This document shows, one piece after another, positions 50,289-58,133 of a stretch of DNA of 64,000 nt (the stretch's first letter is position 1; each line of letters starts with the position of its first letter). Position numbers and translations under genes: made by a program. This stretch comes from Hymenobacter daecheongensis DSM 21074 (GTDB lineage: Bacteria; Bacteroidota; Bacteroidia; Cytophagales; Hymenobacteraceae): contig NZ_FQYN01000008.1 in the NCBI RefSeq assembly GCF_900141805.1, positions 124,001 to 188,000 on the forward strand. The letters are read 5' to 3'. Below the pieces are notes generated by a model. That model was not told where the DNA came from. It did no database searches and saw nothing but the letters and a program-made list of their open reading frames with translations.

Positions 50289-50990
50289 GTGCCCACCACC
50301 CGAACCCGCGCCGCCCGGCCCCTCGCCTTCCGCCTGCTGCGGCGGGCGGGCAGCTGGCCGGTGGGCGGGCGGTTTGGGGCGGCCCTGGCCCTGGGGCTGG
50401 CCGGCTACGCGCTGGCCCCCGTGGAGCTGCCGCCGGCCGGCCGCGCCGTGGTAGCCTGGGATGCCTTCGCCCTCACCTCACTGGCCCTGATCTGGTGCCT
50501 GCTGCTGACCGCCGACGCGGGCCATACCCGGACCGTGGCGGCGCGGGAATCCCCGGGGCGGGTGGTGGCGTTTGGGCTGGTGCCGGTGGCCGTGGCCTGC
50601 AGCCTCTCGGCGGTGGGCTTGCTGCTGAGCACGGGCATGATGCCCACGCTGCCACCCGCCGTGCGCCTGACCCACGTGGGGCTGGCCGGGGCGGGCGTGG
50701 CGGCGGCCTGGGGGCTGCTGCACACGGTATTCGCGCTCCGCTACGCCCACCTCTACTACAACGCCGGCCCCGCGCCCGGCGGCCTGGAGTTTCCGCCCGG
50801 CTCGCCCCGCCCCGACTACCTCGACTTCGCCTACTTTGCCTTCGGCCTCGGCATGACGGCCCAGACCTCCGACGTGAGCATCTACGGCCGGCCGCTACGC
50901 CACGCGGCCCTACTGCACGGCGTGCTCTCGTTTGCCTTCAACACGGCCGTGGTGGCCGTGAGCATCAGCGGCCTGGCCGGCGTGCTGTAA
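50289..50990 (+). CDS. DUF1345 membrane protein
   Basis: 233 residues from a GTG eight bases after the DUF1223 stop. Six or so membrane segments. The family signature is HLYYNAGPAPGGLEFPPG followed by PDYLDFAYFAFGLGMTAQ and SDVSIYGRPLRHAALLHG. Function unknown. The tight spacing implies cotranscription with the DUF1223 gene. Confidence 0.85.
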   Translation: MPTTRTRAARPLAFRLLRRAGSWPVGGRFGAALALGLAGYALAPVELPPAGRAVVAWDAFALTSLALIWCLLLTADAGHTRTVAARESPGRVVAFGLVPVAVACSLSAVGLLLSTGMMPTLPPAVRLTHVGLAGAGVAAAWGLLHTVFALRYAHLYYNAGPAPGGLEFPPGSPRPDYLDFAYFAFGLGMTAQTSDVSIYGRPLRHAALLHGVLSFAFNTAVVAVSISGLAGVL

Positions 50991-51055
50991 TCACGCCGCG
51001 CACCGCTCTGGCGGGCACGGCTTTGTGGTTTGTTCACCCTATACTACTTCAGCCC

Positions 51056-51517
51056 ATGCTTGCCTTCCCCCGCCTGATTTTTCTGGTACTTGTGGCCGTT
51101 GCTACGGTCTTGAGCGCCTGCAACAAAGACATCGTTGATCCGCCGGGCGCGGGCGTGGTGGTGGTGCCAGCCGGGCCGGCAACCGTACGCACCGGCACCA
51201 TGCGGCCGCAGGGCGGCGTGCCGAGCAGCGGCACGCTGGCCCTGGAGCGCGACGCGTCGGGCACCGAGTACGTGCGCTTCGATGCCAGCTTCCGCACCGA
51301 TTTTCATACCGGCTCGCTGGGCGTGTACCTGGCTAAGTCCGATGAGCTGGTGCGGGTGCAGCGCGCCGCCAGTGCCGCCAACGTGCTGCGCGTGGGCACC
51401 ATCACCCGCGACGGGGCCCAGACGCTGGCCATCCCCGGCAGCAGCACGGGCTTCACCCACGTCATCATTCACTGCGACCCGGCTCAGTACAACTTCGGAG
51501 CCGCCCTGCTGCAATAG
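51056..51517 (+). CDS. DM13-domain lipoprotein
   Basis: 153 residues. Signal peptide with lipobox VLSAC. The mature domain (YVRFDASFRTDFHTGSLGVY, then FTHVIIHCDPAQYNFGAALL) is a DM13-type beta domain with its single conserved cysteine in the HCDP segment. DM13 domains have been proposed to take part in electron transfer through that Cys. It lies 65 bases after the DUF1345 gene and directly before an outer-membrane protein gene. Confidence 0.75.
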   Translation: MLAFPRLIFLVLVAVATVLSACNKDIVDPPGAGVVVVPAGPATVRTGTMRPQGGVPSSGTLALERDASGTEYVRFDASFRTDFHTGSLGVYLAKSDELVRVQRAASAANVLRVGTITRDGAQTLAIPGSSTGFTHVIIHCDPAQYNFGAALLQ

Positions 51518-51520
51518 TCC

Positions 51521-52393
51521 ATGCGCACTGCCCTCACTTTCGCCCGCGGCACCTGTTTCCGCCGCGGGCTGCTGCTGGCGCTGGCCGGCTGGCTGCTGAC
51601 TACCAACGCACTGGCCGGCGGCGGCTGGACCCGCAAAAAGAAGAAGGGCTACGTGAAGGCCGGCCTGACCACCGTCAGCACCGACCGCTACCACCCGCTG
51701 CCGGGCGGCACCATCAGCACGGCCCGCTTCCGCCAGCAGGTATACAGCCTCTACGGCGAGTACGGCCTGACCGACCGGCTGGAGGCCACGCTCAGCTTCC
51801 CGGTATTTCGGCGCGCCACCTTCCCCGACCTCTCGGCGGGCCAGGGCGTGGGCGACCCCGAAATAGGGATGCGCTACGGCGTGCTCACGGGGCGCTGGCC
51901 GCTGGCCGTGGGCGTAGCCGTGGAAGCGCCGCTGGGCAACCCCAACACCTTCGGCCGCAGCCGCACCAACCCCGATGTGTACCTGCGCCTGCCCACCGGC
52001 GACGGCGAGTGGAACGTGTGGACCCGGGCCGCGCTGTCGCACAGCCTGCGCAAGGTGCCCGCCTTTTTCACCCTGAGCGCGGGCTATAATAAGCGCACCG
52101 GCGGCTTCACCAGCCAGTACAGCTACGGGGCGCAGGTGGGCTACCAGTTCCTGGGCAAGCTCTGGCTCACGGCCACCGCCCGCACCCTCGACAACGTGCG
52201 CCCCCCGGACCTGACCAAGTTCGGCACCATTGGCCTGGGCGAGGGCGTGGCCTATTCCACGGCCAGCCTGGGGGCCAGCTATGCCCTCACCAAAAAGCTG
52301 TCAGTCACGGCCGACTGGGCGACGGGCTTCGGCAAGCTGCGCAACGTGTACTCGGGCAGCCAGTATACAGTGGGGGTGGCCTGGGAATGGTAG
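51521..52393 (+). CDS. Outer-membrane beta-barrel protein of unknown function
   Basis: 290 residues. Signal peptide (GLLLALAGWLLTTNALAGGG), then a repeating pattern of amphipathic strands with YGLTDRLEATLSFPVF, VGDPEIGMRYGVLTG and a terminal aromatic strand YTVGVAWEW, all typical of barrels. Similar proteins are often labelled transporter or phenol-degradation-like barrels without evidence. It starts three bases after the DM13 gene stop, so it is translationally close. Confidence 0.78.
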   Translation: MRTALTFARGTCFRRGLLLALAGWLLTTNALAGGGWTRKKKKGYVKAGLTTVSTDRYHPLPGGTISTARFRQQVYSLYGEYGLTDRLEATLSFPVFRRATFPDLSAGQGVGDPEIGMRYGVLTGRWPLAVGVAVEAPLGNPNTFGRSRTNPDVYLRLPTGDGEWNVWTRAALSHSLRKVPAFFTLSAGYNKRTGGFTSQYSYGAQVGYQFLGKLWLTATARTLDNVRPPDLTKFGTIGLGEGVAYSTASLGASYALTKKLSVTADWATGFGKLRNVYSGSQYTVGVAWEW

Positions 52394-52429
52394 GCAGCGG
52401 CGCGGTGGCCGACAGAATCCGGGCGGCGT

Positions 52430-52457
52430 GGTAAGGACGCGGCAAGGCAGGCATCTA
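52430..52457 (+). promoter_or_regulatory. Probable ECF-type promoter G (GGTAAGG - 15 - CATCTA)
   Basis: GGTAAGG at 52430-52436, spacer 15, CATCTA at 52452-52457. Two bases differ from the island consensus and the ZAS 2 start is 223 bases away, so this is the weakest of the seven. A TACCTTCG box lies just downstream at 52477-52484. Confidence 0.5.
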
Positions 52458-52680
52458 CCGGTCCGGAAACCAGAACTACCTTCGTCATGGCCCCTCACCA
52501 TCCGCCGTTATTTCTTTGGGCCCGGCTGGCCGGTACGCTTCGGGCGCAGATCCTGACGCCCAGCGGCCGGCCGACTTCGGCGCGGGGGTGGGCCGGGCCG
52601 CTGGCTGCCAGGGCCTCTCGCCCGACGGTGCCCGCCGTTTATCCATTGCCCGTCGTGGCCGTTCCACCCCAAACTTCTAC

Positions 52681-52953
52681 ATGCTCAACTGCTACCAGGT
52701 AACCCGTCTGCTGGAAATCAAGGCCGAGCAGCCCCTGAGCTGGGGGACGCTCCTGGCTATGCGCGTGCATCTGCGCCTGTGCGTGCTCTGCCGCCGCTAT
52801 CAGCAGCAAACCTACCTCATTGCCCGCGCCGCCCGGCCGGCCGCCAACCTGAACCAGGTGCAGCTGCGCGAAGAATTCAAAGCGCAGCTGCGGGCCCGGC
52901 TCCAGCAGCGGGCCGCCGCGCTGGGCGCAGCCCCGGACAGCGGAGCGGACTAG
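52681..52953 (+). CDS. Small zinc-finger anti-sigma-like (ZAS) protein 2
   Basis: 90 residues. Aligns end to end with ZAS 1 at 43550. It has the same MLxxxxxxxLxE opening, the HxxxCxxC core in RVHLRLCVLCRRYQQQTYL and a helical Gln/Arg-rich tail. No sigma gene accompanies it, so it may control the island sigma in trans. A 55-residue in-frame N-terminal extension exists but has no counterpart in ZAS 1. The 52394-52680 leader holds promoter G. Confidence 0.72.
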   Translation: MLNCYQVTRLLEIKAEQPLSWGTLLAMRVHLRLCVLCRRYQQQTYLIARAARPAANLNQVQLREEFKAQLRARLQQRAAALGAAPDSGAD

Positions 52954-53000
52954 CGCCGGCCGGCACGCCAGGCTTCCGGCGGGTTTGCCCACTTGCCGAA

Positions 53001-53137
53001 GGGCGCGGCCTGGAGCAGCGCCACGGCGGCTTCTACCGAGTCGGCGGTGCCGCGCACTGCCACGGGCGGGCTTTGGCGGCGCAGCAAATCGGTGAGGCGG
53101 CGGCCAGCGGCTCATCTTCGATTACGAAGGCGTTCAT
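53001..53137 (-). pseudogene. 5' fragment of a LytTR response-regulator gene (copy of 40221)
   Basis: Reads MNAFVIEDEPLAA against MIAFVIEDEPLAA of the intact gene. It then loses four bases in the run encoding Arg-Arg (GGCGGCGGGCGG in the intact copy, GGCGGCGG here) and goes out of frame. Homology stops abruptly at about codon 45, after the segment corresponding to TADSVEAAVVLLQ. The fragment cannot make a receiver domain. Confidence 0.85.
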
Positions 53138-53380
53138 GCTTTTTTATGGGAAAGGTAGGGCGTGGGGGCAAATGTGGGAAATATGCTGATGAGCTACTCT
53201 CTGGTATTAGGTAATGCGTGGCAGGGGAGTTCACGAAACTCATCCCTAACTGGGTTCCGTGAACTTTGATTTGGTGAACCAGTTTTTTGAACCCAGGCCA
53301 CCCCGCAGTGGGCACGTTGCGCCCTGTTGTAGAGCAGTTGTTAGTGTTCAGTGAAAGGAGGGCTGAAGCGTACCTCTATT
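53001..53380. repeat. Right copy of the ~380-bp direct duplication bracketing the island
   Basis: Same orientation as 40861-41245. It includes the regulator fragment and its upstream region (shared words TTTTTTGAACCC, GTGGGCAC, AAAGGAG in the same order). The rest of the gap 53381-53469 shows only an AT-rich leader to the next gene. Confidence 0.75.
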
Positions 53381-53469
53381 CTTGAGGGGCTGGCTAAAGC
53401 CTCAGCAATTGTATCAGGTGCACTTGATTAATCTTATCTTGCATTGAAACTCCAATTTTTAAATGCTTC

Positions 53470-55629
53470 ATGCAGAATCCAGTACGACACTACCTGTTTT
53501 TCAAGACACTCGCTCCGTTATCTGGCCGTAGCCTGCGGCGCATGGGTGTTATAGCGGGCGTGTGCTGGTGTGCCGCAACCGGTGTGCGAGCCCAAACAGC
53601 TTCAACTTATCGGCTCACGCCTTCGTCGGGCACGTACACGCCCGTCAGCGGGGGCACGCCGGTAAACAGCATTCTGGCCGACGACGTGGTGTCGGGTCCT
53701 ATTGCCATTTCGTTCAGCTTTCCTTTTGAAGGTGTGAACTACACTTCGTTTCGGGTTTCATCGAATGGCCTGCTGGGTTTCGGTAGTACGCTGAGTACCT
53801 CGCTAACCAATAACTTCAGCATCAACAGCGTGTCGGGCAGCAGCCTGCCGGCCCTCGCGCCATTTTGGGACGACCTAGACGGCGGAGGACCAGGAGCATC
53901 GGCCCAGTACGCCGTGACCGGAACGGCCCCCAACCGCGTGCTGACAATGGAATGGCTGCGTTTTGGCGCCTTTGTGAACCCGAACCCTACTACTAGCAAC
54001 GTTATTTCGTTTCAGGTAAAGCTTCACGAAACGTCGGGGCGTATTGAGTATGTATACCGTCGCGAAGCCTCTTCTGCGGCTGTGACGGGTACCATTGGGA
54101 TGAAGGGCCTGGGGGAGGATTTCCAGACCCTAAGCAACCCCACCAACACGGCTACCAGTGTTCGTAACGTGTCAAACAACAACCTACCCTGCCCCCTGAC
54201 CGGCCAGACGTACACCTTTGTGCCCGGCAACGTGTGGACCGGCGCCGCGGGCAACGCTTGGAACGTGGCCGGTAACTGGAGCAACGGGGTAGTGCCCACC
54301 GCCACCGACGACGTGAGCATTCCGGCGGGTGCGGCCAACTTTCCGGTGCTCACCACGGCGGCCAGCGCCACCAACCTCACGGTCGCCAACGGCGCGTCGA
54401 TGACCATCGGCAGCGGGGGCACGCTCCAATTGAGCGGCAACTTCGCCAACAGCGGCACGGCCACGCTGAGCGGCACCGTTGCGTTGGTCGGCAGCGCCGC
54501 CACCCAGACTCTGAGCAACGGCAGCGACTTCACAACGCTGGCAATAAATAAGCCCAGCGGCACCGTGCAGCTGGCCCAAAACGTGACCATCAATCAGGCC
54601 CTGACCCTGACCAGCGGCACGCTGACAACCACGGGTGCCTACCAAGTGAACCTGGGCGGTTCGGCCACGCTGAGCGAAAGCGAAACCAGCTACGTGCTGG
54701 GCCAGGTGGCCGCCACCCGCCCGCTAGCCCCCGGCACGGCCGAGACCTTTGGCGGGTTGGGGCTGGCGCTGACCCCGGCTGCCGGCTCGACCGCCCCCGG
54801 CGCTACGCTGGTGACGCGCACCACGGGCACGGCCCGGACCGGGGCCGGCACCAGCCAGAGCATCCTGCGCTTTTTCGACATCCAACCGGCCGTGAACACG
54901 GGGTTGGACGTGACGATGGACTTTGCCTACTTTGACCACGAGCGCAACGGCATTCCGGCGGCTAACCTGGCCCTTTTTAAGTCGGTGAGCGGCGGCACCC
55001 CTTGGATTCCGCAACGCGGCACCACGGCCGCGGGCAACGCCATCATTAAAACGGGCATCGCCGATTTCTCGGTCTGGACGTTGGGCAACAGCGCCAACCC
55101 GCTGCCGGTGGAGTTGAGCGCCTTCACGGCCACGGCTGCGGGCAACCGGGCCGTGCGCCTGGCCTGGGCCACGGCCTCGGAAAAGAACAGCCGCGCGTTT
55201 GACGTCGAGCGCAGCCGGGACGGCACCCGCTTCGAGCGCATTGGCACGGTGGGCGCGGCCGGCAGCAGCGGCAGTGCCCGAAGCTACGAACTGCTGGACA
55301 GCCAGCTGCCCGGCGGCGCGGCCACGCTCTACTACCGCCTCAAGCAGGTGGACGCCGACAGCACGTTCAGCTACTCGCCAGTGCGCACCGTGGCTATGAG
55401 TGGTGCGGCAGACCTGGCCCTGTACCCCAACCCGGCCACCCGCAGGACCATGCTCACGGGCGCGGCACCCGGTGCCCGGGTCGCGGTGTACGACGCGCTG
55501 GGCCGCGCCGTGGCGAGCGCCACGGCTGACGTAGCGGGCACGGCCGCGCTGGCGCTGCCAGCCGGGCTGCCGGCGGGCGTGTACGTGATGCGCGCCGGTG
55601 GTCGCACCCTGCGCCTCACAGTGGAATAA
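53470..55629 (+). CDS. Type IX secretion system cargo protein with C-terminal sorting domain
   Basis: 719 residues. Signal peptide ending VRAQ near residue 42. The first ~240 mature residues are a beta-rich domain (SFPFEGVNYTSFRVSSNGLL). The middle has low-complexity Thr/Ala/Ser/Gly repeats (GTLQLSGNFANSGTATLSGT) like filamentous or autotransporter-type beta structures. The last ~75 residues (LALYPNPATRRTMLTGAAPG, ending VYVMRAGGRTLRLTVE) are a T9SS type A sorting domain. It is exported to or through the cell surface; binding target unknown. Confidence 0.9.
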   Translation: MQNPVRHYLFFKTLAPLSGRSLRRMGVIAGVCWCAATGVRAQTASTYRLTPSSGTYTPVSGGTPVNSILADDVVSGPIAISFSFPFEGVNYTSFRVSSNGLLGFGSTLSTSLTNNFSINSVSGSSLPALAPFWDDLDGGGPGASAQYAVTGTAPNRVLTMEWLRFGAFVNPNPTTSNVISFQVKLHETSGRIEYVYRREASSAAVTGTIGMKGLGEDFQTLSNPTNTATSVRNVSNNNLPCPLTGQTYTFVPGNVWTGAAGNAWNVAGNWSNGVVPTATDDVSIPAGAANFPVLTTAASATNLTVANGASMTIGSGGTLQLSGNFANSGTATLSGTVALVGSAATQTLSNGSDFTTLAINKPSGTVQLAQNVTINQALTLTSGTLTTTGAYQVNLGGSATLSESETSYVLGQVAATRPLAPGTAETFGGLGLALTPAAGSTAPGATLVTRTTGTARTGAGTSQSILRFFDIQPAVNTGLDVTMDFAYFDHERNGIPAANLALFKSVSGGTPWIPQRGTTAAGNAIIKTGIADFSVWTLGNSANPLPVELSAFTATAAGNRAVRLAWATASEKNSRAFDVERSRDGTRFERIGTVGAAGSSGSARSYELLDSQLPGGAATLYYRLKQVDADSTFSYSPVRTVAMSGAADLALYPNPATRRTMLTGAAPGARVAVYDALGRAVASATADVAGTAALALPAGLPAGVYVMRAGGRTLRLTVE

Positions 55630-55646
55630 GCTCACGGCATGATGCG

Positions 55647-55696
55647 GAACGACGCAAAAAAGGCGGGCCCAAGTGCTCGCCTTTTTTGCGTCGTTC
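55647..55696 (+). terminator. Terminator of the T9SS cargo gene
   Basis: 19-bp stem GAACGACGCAAAAAAGGCG / CGCCTTTTTTGCGTCGTTC around a short loop. Confidence 0.88.
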
Positions 55697-55864
55697 GTTA
55701 AGGAAGTATCAAGGACAGGCACCAACTTCTCGTGCACCTTATGAAGACATTGCCTACAAAAGGGCTGACCGAAGCCCCACCCTCCCCGCAGCCATAAAAG
55801 CGGCCATAAAGTTCACAAAAACGGTGGTTATACTTAGCCTACTACCTAATTCCCAGCCCATCCC

Positions 55865-56929
55865 TCACACCAAGCTCAGCACCGGCAGCGTCACCACGAA
55901 CTCCTGCTCCGTGTGCTCCACCACCACGGGCGCGGCGGTAAGGTGGGCGTAGCGGGCCGTCAGGTTGGGCAGGCCGATGCCCAGCGACTCTTCGGGGCCC
56001 AGGCGGCGCGGGCGCAGGGAGTTGCGCACGGTCAGGGTGCGGGCGGCCTCGTCCAGGGTGATGTGCAGGTGCAGGGGCTGGCTACTGCTGGCGGCGTTGT
56101 GCTTGAGGGCGTTTTCGAGCAGCAGCTGCAGGCTCAACGGCGGCACCACGGCGTGCGGCGGCACCTCAGCGGGGCGGGGCATGGTTACGTGCAGGGCGTC
56201 GCCGTAGCGGATGTTTTGCAGAAACAGGTAGGATTGGGCAAATTCCAGCTCGTCGGCCAGGGGCACCACCTCGCGCTGGCGGGCATCGAGCACGTAGCGG
56301 TACACCTGCGAGAGCTGGCGGATGAAGCGCACCGCCACTTTGGGCTCCTCCTCCACCAACGAGGTCAGCGCGTTCAGGGCGTTGAACATGAAGTGCGGGT
56401 CGAGCTGCTGGCGCAGGCTTTCGGCCTCGGCCTGGGCCATTTCCTTCTGCAGGCGCTCGTTGCGCACCAGCGCCTCGCGCCAGCCCAGCAAAAACGAGCG
56501 GCTGTGCATAAACAGCGAGCAGATAACCGTGATGACCAGTGGAAACACGTAGCCATCGACGTATTGGGCCGAAAACAGCCGGGCCGGATCCTGGTGCCGG
56601 TACAGGATGTAGCCCAGCCGCACCATCATAATTACCGCCAACGACCCCACCAGCGACACCAGCAGCGTGAGCACCATGCGCCGGGCCGGGGCCTGCTTCC
56701 AGCCCACATACTTATCGAGCCAATCGACGGAGTAGCCGTTGGCCAGCCACAGGCCCGCGGTGTATAAGAACGTCAGCGTGAAGTTGATCAGCAGCAGCTG
56801 CGGGTTGTCGAAGCAGTGCAGGCAGGTGAAGAAGCTGATGATGGCCGAAACCAGCAGCAGCACCACCATCAGCCGCAGCCACGGGCGCGGGGCACGCAGC
56901 GGCGACGTGGCAGGAGCATATTCGGACAT
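55865..56929 (-). CDS. LytS-type sensor histidine kinase without adjacent regulator
   Basis: 354 residues from MSEYAPA. Four membrane helices (~30-150), linker helix (ERLQKEMAQAEAESLRQQ), phospho-acceptor H179 (LDPHFMFNALNALTSL), N-box SLQLLLENALKHNA and G-box GPEESLGIGLPNLTARY. No intact response regulator follows on this strand; the next thing to the left, beyond the oppositely oriented T9SS gene, is a 5' fragment of one. The 40221 regulator is a candidate partner. Confidence 0.92.
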   Translation of the reverse strand: MSEYAPATSPLRAPRPWLRLMVVLLLVSAIISFFTCLHCFDNPQLLLINFTLTFLYTAGLWLANGYSVDWLDKYVGWKQAPARRMVLTLLVSLVGSLAVIMMVRLGYILYRHQDPARLFSAQYVDGYVFPLVITVICSLFMHSRSFLLGWREALVRNERLQKEMAQAEAESLRQQLDPHFMFNALNALTSLVEEEPKVAVRFIRQLSQVYRYVLDARQREVVPLADELEFAQSYLFLQNIRYGDALHVTMPRPAEVPPHAVVPPLSLQLLLENALKHNAASSSQPLHLHITLDEAARTLTVRNSLRPRRLGPEESLGIGLPNLTARYAHLTAAPVVVEHTEQEFVVTLPVLSLV

Positions 56930-57007
56930 GGCGCAGGCAGTGGCGGGTGGTAGCGGGGCAAAAAGCATGGCAAGATAAGCGCTGAGCGCAAAGCCGCGGA
57001 CGCGCCA

Positions 57008-57039
57008 AAACGCCCGGCCCTTTTCCGGACCGGGCGTTT
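57008..57039 (-). terminator. Terminator after the 57050 gene
   Basis: 10-bp stem AAACGCCCGG / CCGGGCGTTT, just downstream (leftward) of the 57050 stop codon. It separates that gene from the kinase. Confidence 0.7.
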
Positions 57040-57049
57040 CGGCTAGGGG

Positions 57050-57769
57050 CTACTTGGCGGCCTGGGCCGGTGCGGCGGCGGCGGGCTGCTCGTAGCTTTT
57101 CAGGCGGCCCAGCACCTGCCGCTCGCCCCAGCTCGGAGCCAGCGGCGTGGCGGGCCGGAAGGCAGCGTAGCGGGCTTTGGCTTCCTCAAACACGGGCTTC
57201 GCCGCCTCGGGCCCGCCGCCGAACATCTTGGGCGTGAAGTGCAGGTTGTTGCCCTGCACGAGGTAGATGCGCGGGTTGGCGGGGTTCAGCGCCTTGGCCT
57301 GAGTGAGGGCTTCCCCCACCATGCCCGAGTACTTCATGGAGCGCGTCATGGGGGCAATGCCCAGGCGGGCCTGGTACACGTAGGCCTGCAGCACCAGCAG
57401 CTCCGACTCCTCCCCGCCCAGCTTGCGGGCCTGGGCAATTTGGGCCTCGGCCTGGTCGAGGTATTTGTCTTTCACGTCGCCGTCTTCCTTGCTTACGAAG
57501 GCCGTGACGACGTTGCCGTAAGCCTGGTAGTAGCGGGGCAGCCAGTCGGTGGGGGCGGCGGCGGCGGCCCGCTCCAGCTTGCTCACGGTTTCTTTCAGCT
57601 GGGCCGGGTCGCCGGTGCTCATCAGCTCCGTAATGGTAGCGGCCATCATCTCGGTGTAGCCGGCCGGGGCGGCTACGGCTTTGGCGGCAGCCGGGGCGGC
57701 GGGTTTCTGTTGGGCGGCGGCGGTGAAGGAGGCAGCGGCCAGGGCGAGCATCAGCAGGTTTTTTTTCAT
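57050..57769 (-). CDS. Exported TPR-like protein
   Basis: 239 residues with a Sec signal peptide (MKKNLLMLALAAASFTAAAQ). The mature protein is Ala-rich and helical with the spacing of tetratricopeptide-like repeats: DWLPRYYQAYGNVVTAFVSK, LDQAEAQIAQARKLGGEESE, LLVLQAYVYQARLGI and ALTQAKALNPANPRIYLVQG. Probably a periplasmic scaffold; function unknown. Lies downstream of the TonB receptor gene on the same strand, separated by a 360-base gap filled by a repeat element. Confidence 0.78.
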   Translation of the reverse strand: MKKNLLMLALAAASFTAAAQQKPAAPAAAKAVAAPAGYTEMMAATITELMSTGDPAQLKETVSKLERAAAAAPTDWLPRYYQAYGNVVTAFVSKEDGDVKDKYLDQAEAQIAQARKLGGEESELLVLQAYVYQARLGIAPMTRSMKYSGMVGEALTQAKALNPANPRIYLVQGNNLHFTPKMFGGGPEAAKPVFEEAKARYAAFRPATPLAPSWGERQVLGRLKSYEQPAAAAPAQAAK

Positions 57770-57885
57770 GGCGAAAAGGGAAGAAGGAGAAGTGGTGGAA
57801 GAGTGGGTCAAAGGTGGGCGCAGAGCGGGCCGTTTGAAACTTTATGTTGCCGAAGTGTCGGATTGGCGGGATGAAGCGCAGCGGG

Positions 57886-58133
57886 CCTCACCCCCGGCCC
57901 CGCGGGCCTCACCCCCGGCCCCTCTCCTAAGGGAGAGGGGAGCCACGGAGGCGCGGACGGACGCGGGCCGCCGCTTCTCAGCGGCGGCCCGCGTGTTCTG
58001 GTGTGCTTGTACCAGCATGCCACTCATTTGGGGCAGCTTCGGAGGCTCGCGCCTCCGAAGCTGCGTCGTCAGGCTCCCCTCTCCCTTAGGAGAGGGGCCG
58101 GGGGTGAGGCGCGCGGGGCCGGGGGTGAGGCCC
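57886..58133. repeat. CCCCTCTCCTAAGGGAGAGGGG inverted element
   Basis: Two tandem GGGCCTCACCCCCGGCCC words and a CCCCTCTCC/GGAGAGGGG hairpin on the left (57886-57942) face the complementary set on the right (58074-58133). The centre holds smaller hairpins (GAGGCTCGCGCCTC). It occupies the whole gap between the two leftward genes. A one-copy relative sits inside 32768-32915. Confidence 0.82.

Noticed and set aside
52487..52702. 71-residue frame after the TACCTTCG box at 52477
   Set aside because: Pro/Ser/Arg-rich sequence without a fold, overlapping the ZAS 2 gene in another frame.
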